A DNA stretch of 64,000 bases from Candidatus Protochlamydia naegleriophila (GTDB lineage: Bacteria; Chlamydiota; Chlamydiia; Chlamydiales; Parachlamydiaceae): contig NZ_LN879502.1 in the NCBI RefSeq assembly GCF_001499655.1, forward strand, positions 2,821,091 through 2,885,090, in the 5' to 3' direction. Below, piece after piece: positions 1 through 8,738 of the stretch; position 1 is the stretch's first letter; each line of letters begins with the position of its first letter. The notes beneath the pieces are model-generated. The model searched no databases. It was given only the letters and a program-made list of their open reading frames with translations, and was not told the DNA's origin. The position numbers and the translations under genes were made by a program.

Positions 1-62
1 CCTTGGAAAATTGAAGATAAGCTGACAAGAGGTGCTCGAAATTGATTTCTTCATTTATTTTT

Positions 63-1943
63 TTAACTCCTATTCCCTCCAAGTGGTAGATGCTCTATTT
101 TTTGTGAAAGAGCGGCTAATTTAACCTGCAGCGCCATCATATCGGCAGCCAACGTAAACACGACATCTGATTGACCGGCAATAATCGATTGTTGCAGTTC
201 TAAGAACAAATCAGACATGTTATGGTGCATGGCTTCATAAGCGATTAATATTTTTTTTACATCTCCAGTAGCGTCAGAATATCTAGGACTAAAAGACCTC
301 TGCGTGGCTCTTACTTCTTGCAGCGACTTAAAAGCCTCTGCCACCACTTTGATCGTCGCTCTAACTGTTTTGGCAGGAGACAAGAGAATCTGCGTCACAA
401 TCTCTTCTTCATTGAGCGCCAAGGTAATGACATTATCTTCAAAATCATCGGGCAAGTGTAATTCAGTTTTGGCTGCGTCTATAAACCGCTTTAACGCGGC
501 ACGATGCGTCATGCTGCGCTGTTCGCCATCAACAAGATAAACACCTGAAGCTAAAGGATTTTGCAGGTCGGCTAATTGAATTGAAAATTTGAGATTAGCA
601 TTCAGGGGTAAGTCTTTAAAATACGCCGATCCAGCTTTATTCAAATAAATATTCCCTCTTAACAAGTCGATCCCAAGAATTGGAGAGTTATGGCCTGTTC
701 CTTTGCCTTTAAGGAGCATTTTGGTTTTCCCTGCCATCTGCATTTTCAAGAGGTGGTTAAGATTCTCAATGGCTTCCAAATGATCAGTGGCAAACCAATC
801 GCAGGTTCCCCCCTCCAACACAGTTTCGATATCAGACGTTTTGAAGTGCAGATGAGGATCCACAAATATAGGGTCTATACACGCCACCATTTTTTTTCCG
901 TCTTCGTTGTTGTATTTAACGACAACTCCGCAGTGATGTATTCCCTCACTTGCCCGATCATATTCCGCCCAATATCCCAGCTTTTCGCCCTCAGGAATGG
1001 GAAGAGTAGACCAGATATTCGCCATGCGGCATCCCACCACAGCCGATTCTATTCCCATGGCTCGCAAGACAGTTTGCGTTTTGCTTGCAATGACGACGCA
1101 GTCACCTGATTGATATTTATCAAAAATCTCGCTTGGAACAGGGTCAAATGCTTCAAAAGCCTGAAAAAGAGTGAGAGCCGGATTGGACTGTCTAGCTTCC
1201 CTAAAAAATTTCATCAGCTCAAGCATTGGACTCACATTATTATAAACTGTCCGATCATAGACTTGTAAAAAGACCTCCTCTAACTGTCTGATCTTAGTTG
1301 GCATGTTTTCGTTAGCTTGGAGCAGCTTGAGCGGCCTTCCCATTTTTTTTGCGGGAGAAGCTAGCCTGAGCAGGCCCTCGCGCGTATAAAAAATGCGGCG
1401 CCCGCCAACTTCAAGAGCCAGGGTCCCTGCTAAACGGCTATTTGAGGGAGAAGCTGTGTTGTAAACATCGACGAAGCGAACCAGCTCCTTTTCAGAGACT
1501 TCTCCATTCTTAAACAGTTTGAATTGTTTAACCTTAAGCGCTATCGAATCGGGGAAAAGAGACTCATCATAAACCAGCAATAATTTAGCCAAAGCCCTGT
1601 GCAACCGTTCATCTAAATTGAGAGAAATCGCTTCTTGCATGAGGTAGCGAGCCTCATCAATTTTCCCTTTAAGCTTGAGCATATTCTTGCGAACAGAGTC
1701 GATTTTTCCTTTCAATCCGCCTGCAGACAGGCGATGCTTTAAATCCAATTTTTTCTTTACTAATATAGTAAGAACTGTTCGTTCATTATTTGAAAGAACG
1801 CTTCCTTGTAAAAGATTGGCAGTTAGCAGCTTGATGTCGAGTTCAAGAGAAGCGCCGCTACTAACAGACTCAACCCTCTGTTCTCTTTCAACTATACTGT
1901 AAGCCGATCTCGAAGCTTCAAGGGTGCCACAATCATTCGTCAT
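63..1943 (-). CDS. Transglutaminase/papain-like paralogue A (possible effector)
   Basis: This 626-aa protein of unknown function belongs to a local family of four. The central region (about 235-360) reads like a transglutaminase-type cysteine peptidase core. It has a Cys in SGDCV (C282) at the start of a helix, followed by LRAMGIESAVVG, then HH (336-337) starting a strand and Asp in CIDPIF (D357). That is the Cys-His-Asp order of the transglutaminase-like fold. The N-terminal 200 residues are helical, and the C-terminal part holds a conserved LPDDF...LLSPA block shared with the paralogues. No signal peptide or membrane segment is seen. It lies 16 bp downstream of paralogue B and is probably in the same transcript. 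Catalytic activity is inferred from motif spacing only. A secreted effector role is a guess from the chlamydial setting. Confidence 0.6.
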   Translation of the reverse strand: MTNDCGTLEASRSAYSIVEREQRVESVSSGASLELDIKLLTANLLQGSVLSNNERTVLTILVKKKLDLKHRLSAGGLKGKIDSVRKNMLKLKGKIDEARYLMQEAISLNLDERLHRALAKLLLVYDESLFPDSIALKVKQFKLFKNGEVSEKELVRFVDVYNTASPSNSRLAGTLALEVGGRRIFYTREGLLRLASPAKKMGRPLKLLQANENMPTKIRQLEEVFLQVYDRTVYNNVSPMLELMKFFREARQSNPALTLFQAFEAFDPVPSEIFDKYQSGDCVVIASKTQTVLRAMGIESAVVGCRMANIWSTLPIPEGEKLGYWAEYDRASEGIHHCGVVVKYNNEDGKKMVACIDPIFVDPHLHFKTSDIETVLEGGTCDWFATDHLEAIENLNHLLKMQMAGKTKMLLKGKGTGHNSPILGIDLLRGNIYLNKAGSAYFKDLPLNANLKFSIQLADLQNPLASGVYLVDGEQRSMTHRAALKRFIDAAKTELHLPDDFEDNVITLALNEEEIVTQILLSPAKTVRATIKVVAEAFKSLQEVRATQRSFSPRYSDATGDVKKILIAYEAMHHNMSDLFLELQQSIIAGQSDVVFTLAADMMALQVKLAALSQKIEHLPLGGNRS

Positions 1944-1959
1944 CTACCGCCGCGTAATT

Positions 1960-3918
1960 TTAAATACTTAACGAACCTTCATCGTCGCTTAAAGCCGAAT
2001 CTTCGAATTCATACAAAGTAACAGAATCCCCTGATGTTTTTGAGTGTTCGCAAGACTCTTTGCCTTTACTTGTCTTAGCCATTTGAATGGTGATCATTTC
2101 TTTCAATTCATCGGCCTGTTTTTTTATTCGGGCAATTTCTAGAGCTGTACTACGAACCTCATCAGGCGCATTGGCAATAATGGCATCTTGCAATTCATCA
2201 AACTCAAAAAGCAGCTGTTGATATTTCTGGCGATAGCAACGCATTAAATAGTTCTCTTGACCCTTTTCTCTAGTGAGCGCATATTCATTCTGTTGAATAT
2301 TTACTTCTCTCACTATCTCAAGAGCTGATTTTGTTTCATGGTATGTCTCTTTAGCCGTTTGAGCAGGAGAAAGCAAGATCTTCTTGATAATCCCTCGTTC
2401 ATTTTCTGCTAAGGTTACAATATTTTCAGCAAAGTCATCAGGCAGCTGAAAGCGCTCTTTTGCAATAGCAGAAAATAATTCTAAAGCATCCTGTGCAGCA
2501 AGCAATTGCTCTTGCCCATCAATGAAATACAGTCTTGCCACGTTATTTCTTAGCTCTTCCAGTTGAACCGAAAAATAACCGTCAACGTTTAAAGGAAGCC
2601 CTTGCAAACCCTTCATACCTGTCCGATTCACGTAGATATTTCCCCGCAAAAAATCGACGCCAAAAATGGGCTCCAAACCATTAAAATCCGGTCCAAGCAA
2701 TTGCATACTTGTTTTTCCGCTCATTTGCTTTTTTAATATATGACCGAGATTGATAATTCCCTCAAATTTATCCGTTCTGAGATGCTGCACTTTTTTGTTA
2801 AAAGGAAATAAACTAAAATCTTTTCGTCGCATCAGAGGTTCTTGATAGGCAAAGGTTGGATTCATGTAAGCAACCCCTTTGTCACCTTGAGAATCAGAAA
2901 AAACTGCCACGACTTGGCAATGAAAAATGCTTTCCGTTGCTCTTTTGTATTCCTTCCACACCCCAAAATGGCTAGGCTTTGGAATAGGGGGAGAGGTCCA
3001 CATATTACGCGTCGGAGTGCCCAGAACAGCCGAAGGGAATCCTCTTTGCTTTAAAGCTGCCTGTATCTTTGCCGATACAGTCACACAATCCCCGGAGTTA
3101 TACTTATTAAACATATCGACAGGATCGGGGTCGAAAGCTAGATAAGCCTGGTGCAGGGTCAACGCTGGATTCTCTGCCTTAAGCTCCCTAAAATATTTCA
3201 TAAACTCGAGCATTGGGCTGAGGTTATTGTAAGGAGCCGCACAGTAAATTTGAAAAAAGGCTTCCGCTATCTCATCAAGTTGTTGACCATTCCAATTTTG
3301 TTCTTCCTTTGAAATGGCAATGGGAACAGTCCATTTTTTATCAAGCAGCACAGCTCCCAAAGTTCCCTCTCTAGTAAAGAAAACCCGATAATCTTCCGCT
3401 GCAAAGGCTAGATTGCCAGCTAAGCGCCTGCTTGCAGGGCATGAGCGATTGTAAGCATGGATAAAAGTATAGAGCCTGTCTGCGCTATTTTCCTCTAAAG
3501 AATTTAACCTTTCTTCAACTCTTGCCTGCACAAATGCAGGCTGCAAGGCCTCATCATAAATCAGCAATAACTTTGCTAAAGCGCGCAAAGAATGGGGAGT
3601 TAGGCTCAAAGAAGCTATCTTCTGAATCAAAAGTTGAGCCTTTGCAATATCTCCCTTAACTTTCAGAATATTTTTTCGGACATCGTTTAGCTTTTTTTTA
3701 TAGGAACCCACTGGAAAACTGACATACCAAGATAATTTTTGACTGATACATCTGCTCAAATCTGCTTTTTCGGCATCTAATAAGGGATTCCCATTAAGGA
3801 GGTTGAACGCAAGCATCTTAATATCAAGGGTTAGCAACGAGACAGTCTCTGCCGGTTCTTCCATAAACGCTGACATCATCCTATCTGAAGTACTAGGAAA
3901 AACGATCATTTCATTCAT
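1960..3918 (-). CDS. Transglutaminase/papain-like paralogue B, Asp replaced by Asn
   Basis: This is a 652-aa homologue of the 63-1943 product along its whole length (helical N-terminus, SGDC core, LPDDF/LLSPAQTA C-terminal block). The longer frame opens with a TTG at 3930. I prefer the ATG at 3918, preceded at a good distance by GGTG. Core residues are Cys278 (SGDCV), His333 (IFHCQV) and Asn353 (YMNPTF), where paralogues A and C have Asp. An Asn third residue still works in papain-type enzymes, so the protein may remain active or may be weakened. It has an acidic, Ser/Glu-rich C-terminal tail that the others lack. No export signal is visible. It is the first gene of a two-gene unit with paralogue A. 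Confidence 0.58.
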   Translation of the reverse strand: MNEMIVFPSTSDRMMSAFMEEPAETVSLLTLDIKMLAFNLLNGNPLLDAEKADLSRCISQKLSWYVSFPVGSYKKKLNDVRKNILKVKGDIAKAQLLIQKIASLSLTPHSLRALAKLLLIYDEALQPAFVQARVEERLNSLEENSADRLYTFIHAYNRSCPASRRLAGNLAFAAEDYRVFFTREGTLGAVLLDKKWTVPIAISKEEQNWNGQQLDEIAEAFFQIYCAAPYNNLSPMLEFMKYFRELKAENPALTLHQAYLAFDPDPVDMFNKYNSGDCVTVSAKIQAALKQRGFPSAVLGTPTRNMWTSPPIPKPSHFGVWKEYKRATESIFHCQVVAVFSDSQGDKGVAYMNPTFAYQEPLMRRKDFSLFPFNKKVQHLRTDKFEGIINLGHILKKQMSGKTSMQLLGPDFNGLEPIFGVDFLRGNIYVNRTGMKGLQGLPLNVDGYFSVQLEELRNNVARLYFIDGQEQLLAAQDALELFSAIAKERFQLPDDFAENIVTLAENERGIIKKILLSPAQTAKETYHETKSALEIVREVNIQQNEYALTREKGQENYLMRCYRQKYQQLLFEFDELQDAIIANAPDEVRSTALEIARIKKQADELKEMITIQMAKTSKGKESCEHSKTSGDSVTLYEFEDSALSDDEGSLSI

Positions 3919-4108
3919 ATTAAACACCAATAATTAAATGCAAATCCAGAATATTAAAATCTCAAAACATTAATAAATACATTAAAAAAAAACAAACTAA
4001 TAGCACCTTGACAATTCACTTCAAAGCAAATAGTTATTGGGTAAATAAAAAAGACAATCGGAGGAACCATTGAATCGGGAAAGATAGCTTGCGGCAAAAA
4101 GACAGCAT

Positions 4109-4142
4109 GAGAATAAGATCGGCAATGCCGATTCTTATTCTC
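4109..4142 (-). terminator. Hairpin after the 8294-4160 gene unit
   Basis: A long near-perfect inverted repeat (left arm 4109-4124, right arm 4126-4142, one bulged T) starts 18 bp past the stop of the 4160-5362 gene on the minus strand. There is no immediate U-run, but a TTTTT tract follows about 9 nt later. It probably ends the upstream minus-strand operon and separates it from the paralogue B/A unit. The rest of 3919-4159 is very AT-rich and should hold the promoter for paralogue B. Confidence 0.5.
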
Positions 4143-4159
4143 AAATAATCTGATAAAAA

Positions 4160-5362
4160 TTAGATGGGAGAGTCAAAATCTTCTAATAAGAGGCTTAAAG
4201 GCACCGCCACAGAATTTGCAGCAGACTGCATCGCGCTTTGATAATCGATTTCGGCCTGCTCAAACAAAGAGCGAGCCTCATCGACTTCATTTTGATGCAT
4301 AGCCTCTAAGGCCTTAAGATAAGTTTCTTCTGCTTGGCCAAGCTTATTTGTATTGTCGCCACGGTCAGCATTTTGCTTCGAGTCTATAAAATAAGCTTTT
4401 TCCCTTGCAAGTATGGTAGAAGTGTAGAGTGGCCATAGTTTGAACAAGCAAAAAGCTGGCGCTATCATGATGGATTTAACATAGTGTTCGCGATTGTTCA
4501 AAAGAAATAAGATGTTATCTTTAAAATCGGAGGGCTGATTGAACTCTTTCTGGATTTGAGCCAAGAATGGCTCTATTTCCTTATTTTCAAGAGAAAAGAG
4601 AAGCTTGCCTGTTTGGTTTAAAAACGTTGAAAAATGGCTCGGATTCTTGGAAATTACAGCGACTGTTCCCTCTAACAAATTCAGTTTGAATACATCTCTT
4701 GTATTGTGCTGTAAAATTTGCAGAATAAAGCTGGTTTGAATAGCCCCCTTGATGAAGGGAGTCATCGATTCGATGGGAGTGCAAGGCTTCATGTTCAGCT
4801 TTTTGAATTTTTCTTCAAAAGCTTGTATTGAGTCGAAATGGGTAGCCAATTCTTTCTGAGGGATGAAAGCTTGCTGTAAAACGATGACCTGCTCTTGATT
4901 TGCCTCTCCTACATATTTGACCAGGTTAAAAAAAAGCGTATATCCTTGTCCCAGCTCTTTGGCCGCTTCCCATAAAGACGGTAGCTGCTTAGATGCTTGA
5001 AAAGGCTGAGGAAAATTAAAATTGTGGGTTGGGCGCGACTCTGCCCCTATTTCTATTTTGAGGTTGTGCTTAGCTAGTTCTTGCTGAGCCACTGTAGCGA
5101 TCATAGCAGTGGTTCCTCCATGATAGGTGCTCAAGATTTTTTCGCTCAAGGGTTGATAATGAGCGAAGAACTCTTCCCAAGAAGTATGAGATGATTGCAG
5201 CTTGAGTTCCCCAATCAAGTCCAGAACAACACCTAATGAATTATAGTCTAAATCGTGGGTCAATTCTTGATAAGCTTGAATGATTCGATTGATATCCTGA
5301 GAAAAAAGCGAAGGTGCAATCATGGAAATCGGAGTTGGCGAATGAGGTGTGATGAAATTCAT
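4160..5362 (-). CDS. Degenerate truncated paralogue D, predicted pseudoenzyme
   Basis: This 400-aa protein begins where the core domain of paralogues A-C begins. It aligns with them by pattern: the NNxSPMLE segment becomes NSLGVVLD, and SGDC becomes GGTT (Thr85 at the Cys position). The His strand becomes TLFFNLVKY and the Asp block becomes VLQQAF. All three putative catalytic residues are therefore gone. The C-terminal half keeps the family block (FNQPSDFKDN... IMIAPA), so the homology is real although the N-terminal 230 or so residues are absent. The open frame is intact over 1.2 kb, which argues for a retained protein and not a pseudogene. It starts 1 bp after the hydrolase stop and is therefore cotranscribed. 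It could be a regulator, decoy or scaffold of its paralogues. Confidence 0.6.
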   Translation of the reverse strand: MNFITPHSPTPISMIAPSLFSQDINRIIQAYQELTHDLDYNSLGVVLDLIGELKLQSSHTSWEEFFAHYQPLSEKILSTYHGGTTAMIATVAQQELAKHNLKIEIGAESRPTHNFNFPQPFQASKQLPSLWEAAKELGQGYTLFFNLVKYVGEANQEQVIVLQQAFIPQKELATHFDSIQAFEEKFKKLNMKPCTPIESMTPFIKGAIQTSFILQILQHNTRDVFKLNLLEGTVAVISKNPSHFSTFLNQTGKLLFSLENKEIEPFLAQIQKEFNQPSDFKDNILFLLNNREHYVKSIMIAPAFCLFKLWPLYTSTILAREKAYFIDSKQNADRGDNTNKLGQAEETYLKALEAMHQNEVDEARSLFEQAEIDYQSAMQSAANSVAVPLSLLLEDFDSPI

Positions 5363-5363
5363 T

Positions 5364-6359
5364 CTATTCCCCCTTAAAGGCTTTTTGTATCATACGTTTA
5401 TGCTCTTTCCATACATCATTAATGACTTTGCTATTTAAAGGAATATTATGCCCTTCGGGCCTATTTCCGTTCAATTCGGAATAAAATGGGGGTAATTTAA
5501 TCACAGGTATTTGTTCCTCAAGTTCTTTTTCAGAAAGACCATAAGCCCGCCTTAACCCCGCATAAAAAGACGCTTTTTTAAAGTCGATCACTTCATCGGT
5601 GGGAGAGACGATGACCCACTTATAACCTTGAATCTTTTCCCAGTCTTCCAGAGGTTGTATATTCCACCCCATTGCCTGCAAGTAAAGATTGAAAAGGGAG
5701 CCAGAAATTTTTCCACTTAAACAGACCTCCACGGCTCCCCAAGACGAAAGAGATCGCTCATTGCAAATGGGTCCATCTTCATGAAGTGCCCTTAAAGCCA
5801 CTCCAACTGCTCCGCCTAAAGAGCGGGCGTGAATCAGGATTCGATTGCTAGCGACCCCATGGCGTTCCAAATGCTGGAAGACAGCATCAGCATCGATGAC
5901 GAGATCCTTAAAGCAATTGGGATAGCCGCTACTTTCGCCTACGCCGCGGTAATTGAAAGAGATTAGATTGCAACCTGTTTCCTTGGCATACCAATTCAGA
6001 AAGGCAAGATTATCTTCGTACGTTTCACCATTTCCATTTAAGTAGAGAATCCAGTTTTGCTTGGTATAATTCTCTTCTTTGCCATCTGCAGGCAAGGCCC
6101 AGACAATCACTCCATCAATTTGCTCATCATCAGCCGTTAAAAACTGCATTCTCTGCGCACGATCTGCGTATCTTTGCATGCTTTGGCGCTCATTTGCCAA
6201 ATCAAGCTTTGAAATATTCAAAGAGGGAAGTATTTCCAGCGCAGCTCTATGATGCAAGTAAGAAGCAAAATTTTTAAATAGTTTAGTATCCAAAGAGGAA
6301 GGAGGATTCCACCCATTAGGCCATGCAGCAGGTGTTGGGTCTGATTGGATGGGAAGCAT
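5364..6359 (-). CDS. Alpha/beta hydrolase (chlamydial DUF818-like)
   Basis: This 331-aa protein has an alpha/beta-hydrolase core. The oxyanion strand is LYLNGNGETYEDN (about 106-117). FNYRGVGESSGYP (135-147) follows the next strand. The nucleophile elbow is HARSLGGA with Ser180, Asp255 lies in VSPTDEV, and His304 in PEGHN. The usual first Gly of GxSxG is Ala here, a variation tolerated in some hydrolases. The pattern resembles chlamydia-specific serine hydrolases grouped as DUF818, assigned here from memory of the family. There is no signal peptide. The start at 6359 has AAGGAA 7 nt upstream. It is embedded between two members of the transglutaminase-like family (18-bp and 1-bp gaps), which suggests a common process. 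The substrate is unknown. Confidence 0.68.
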   Translation of the reverse strand: MLPIQSDPTPAAWPNGWNPPSSLDTKLFKNFASYLHHRAALEILPSLNISKLDLANERQSMQRYADRAQRMQFLTADDEQIDGVIVWALPADGKEENYTKQNWILYLNGNGETYEDNLAFLNWYAKETGCNLISFNYRGVGESSGYPNCFKDLVIDADAVFQHLERHGVASNRILIHARSLGGAVGVALRALHEDGPICNERSLSSWGAVEVCLSGKISGSLFNLYLQAMGWNIQPLEDWEKIQGYKWVIVSPTDEVIDFKKASFYAGLRRAYGLSEKELEEQIPVIKLPPFYSELNGNRPEGHNIPLNSKVINDVWKEHKRMIQKAFKGE

Positions 6360-6377
6360 GCAATATTCCTTGAAAAA

Positions 6378-8294
6378 TTATGTAATGGTAATATCTTGAT
6401 CGTTCGACTGGTTTTCAATAACCAGACAGAGAGCCACCAACTCCCCTTTCAGTTTACCAATTTCTGTCGCCAGCATGCGCACATCGTCTGGCTTATCTTG
6501 AACAATAGCTTTTTGTAGCTTAGAAAATTCGGCATTCATTTTAGTAAATTTTGCCTGATACTCTTTCGCCATTTTTTTAATATCTTCAGGAGTATCATTT
6601 CGGGATGCCAGGCGCGCGTATTCGTAGCTTTTAGGCTCGACACTTTTTAAAGCTGCGAAAGCACCGTTTGCCTCTTTCAATGTATCCTTAGCAGTCTGAG
6701 CGGGCGGCAACAAAACAGTTTTTACAATCTCCTCCGCATTCTCTGCCAAAACGATCATATTACCTACAAAATCATCGGGAAGTTGAAAACGGTCTTTAGC
6801 AACCTCTGCAAACTTTTCCAAAGCTTCCCGATGAGACATTTGCACAGCTTCTCCCTCTACTATTATATAGTTTCCCGTTGCTTGAGGATCCTTCAAATCT
6901 TCTAACTTAATCGAAAAACGGCCATTAGCTCCAAGCGGCAACCCTTTCAACCCCTTTGCCCCCTCCCCATTCAAATAAATATTGCCATTCAAGAGATCGA
7001 TGCCGCAAATTTGAGACATTCCCGCCTTGCCCATCAGATTCATTTTGGTTTTTCCCGCCATCTGCATTTTCAGAATATGGCCAACATTGGTGATGTTTTC
7101 AGAAGTATCTCTCGAATCAATCGCAATCAATGTCTTCATTCCATGATTGCGATCATCGTAAGAATCTACCTCCTTGATCTCTTCGCCAGACCCAAACAAA
7201 GGATCCATATACAACCCTTTTTCCTCTCCGCTTCGGCTTGTATACTTGAGAGCAATCGCGCAATGGTGGACATTTTCTGTCACTTTATCGTAGTGGGGCC
7301 AAGCCGGCCCTTCACGATTATTAGGTATAGGTGGATCGGCCCAAGGAGGACGCGTGAATTGACCGACAACTCCGGCCTCAACCCCCATGTGTTGAAAGGC
7401 TGCCTGAACTTTACCTGCTACTATGACGCAATCACCCGATTGGTATTTGTCAAAGAGCTCCTCAGGCGACGGGTTGAAAGCTAAATAGGCTTGATGAAGA
7501 GTCAAATTGGGATTGGACTCTTTGGCTTCTTTAAAAAATTTAACAAATTCTAGCATGGGGCTCATATTATTATAAGGAGTTCCCTCATAAACATCCTTAA
7601 AGACGTCCTTGAGCTGCTCAACTTGAGGTTGATCTAGGTTCAGATTTCCCTTGGCCATTCCGATGGGAATTGTCGTTTTCTTGTGAGGTGGGGCTAATTC
7701 AAGCAAGCCCTTCTTTGTATAAAAAACTTGACGATCGCCTATACCGAGTGCCAATGTCCCGGCCAAACGGATGTTAGGAGGCGCCACTTTATTATGAGCC
7801 TGAATACATTCCCTTAATGTATTCTCACTCACCTCTTGGCCTTTATCTAATAATTTTTGCGCTTTACCAAATGAAGGAGCTTGCTGTAGAGATTGATCAT
7901 AGGCGATTAATAATTTGGCCATTGCCCTTCGCGAACCAACGGTCAGCATGCCAAAAGACTCGAGTTTTTGCATGGCTTTGTGAGTATTGGCAATTTTTCC
8001 CTTCTTATTAAGAAGGTCATTGCGGACTCTGTCAATCTTAACTTTAAACAAACCACTACCAAGGCGTTGAAAAAAGCCCAACTTCTTTTCAGTCAGAGAC
8101 TTTAAAGACTGCAATTCTGATTGAGATAGCCTATCCCCTTTAAAAAGCTTATTAGCCAGCTGCTTGATCTCTTGATCAGTTATTTTTGCAGGAGGTCCAA
8201 GTGCAACTTTTCCTTGATTGCCACTTACAATCGGATCTGAAACGTGAACTTGAGAGGGTTGAGATGGTATCGATGAATCGCCTAAACTGTTCAT
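6378..8294 (-). CDS. Transglutaminase/papain-like paralogue C
   Basis: This 638-aa protein is the third full-length family member and has the most canonical core: Cys289 in SGDCVIV, His343/344 in NVHHCAIAL, and Asp364 in YMDPLF. Strongly conserved flanks are shared with A and B (MSPMLEF, NPNLTLHQAYLAF, GKTKMNLMG, LPDDFVGNM, LLPPAQTAKDT). The first 40 residues are Ser/Pro/Gln-rich and disordered-looking, a common feature of type III-secreted chlamydial proteins but not proof of secretion. It is the first gene of a three-gene minus-strand operon with the hydrolase and paralogue D. Its function is unknown. A cysteine protease or transglutaminase acting on host proteins is one hypothesis. Confidence 0.6.
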   Translation of the reverse strand: MNSLGDSSIPSQPSQVHVSDPIVSGNQGKVALGPPAKITDQEIKQLANKLFKGDRLSQSELQSLKSLTEKKLGFFQRLGSGLFKVKIDRVRNDLLNKKGKIANTHKAMQKLESFGMLTVGSRRAMAKLLIAYDQSLQQAPSFGKAQKLLDKGQEVSENTLRECIQAHNKVAPPNIRLAGTLALGIGDRQVFYTKKGLLELAPPHKKTTIPIGMAKGNLNLDQPQVEQLKDVFKDVYEGTPYNNMSPMLEFVKFFKEAKESNPNLTLHQAYLAFNPSPEELFDKYQSGDCVIVAGKVQAAFQHMGVEAGVVGQFTRPPWADPPIPNNREGPAWPHYDKVTENVHHCAIALKYTSRSGEEKGLYMDPLFGSGEEIKEVDSYDDRNHGMKTLIAIDSRDTSENITNVGHILKMQMAGKTKMNLMGKAGMSQICGIDLLNGNIYLNGEGAKGLKGLPLGANGRFSIKLEDLKDPQATGNYIIVEGEAVQMSHREALEKFAEVAKDRFQLPDDFVGNMIVLAENAEEIVKTVLLPPAQTAKDTLKEANGAFAALKSVEPKSYEYARLASRNDTPEDIKKMAKEYQAKFTKMNAEFSKLQKAIVQDKPDDVRMLATEIGKLKGELVALCLVIENQSNDQDITIT

Positions 8295-8738
8295 AAAACA
8301 ATCTCATGAAAATTAAATGACATTTTTAACTAATTCGCTTTTTTATTATAACAATAATATCAATTTTAATTAAAAACAAAACAACGATAATCGAATTAAT
8401 TAGAATCAAATCAAAGGATGGGATAACTAAAAAAGCTTGAGGCTAAAGGTTTAACCGTTCATACTCTCCATTATAAAGAATGAATACTCTTTAGAGGTAA
8501 ATGATCGAAGGCTGGAAAAAATCCTTTAAAATTAGCGGGGATGGCGATTTCTGATTGTTCTTCAAAGAGTGCAATAAATAGCCCGATTTGCAAAAATCTT
8601 TATCCTCAAAAATGGCGGGATAAAAAGCCTATAGACAAAGCGCCTGGAAATTTATTTTGAGTATTACGCATGTGGCGTCCAGAGTCAATTTTTGTGGTTA
8701 TTTTGTGTATAACATCAACTTTATAGATTAAGTAATTT
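8295..8738. other. AT-rich divergent intergenic region
   Basis: This is 444 bp between the divergent paralogue C (minus) and MFS-acyltransferase (plus) genes. The left 120 bp is almost pure A/T and should hold the minus-strand promoter. I see no coding frame and no convincing paired -35/-10 boxes. Confidence 0.5.
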
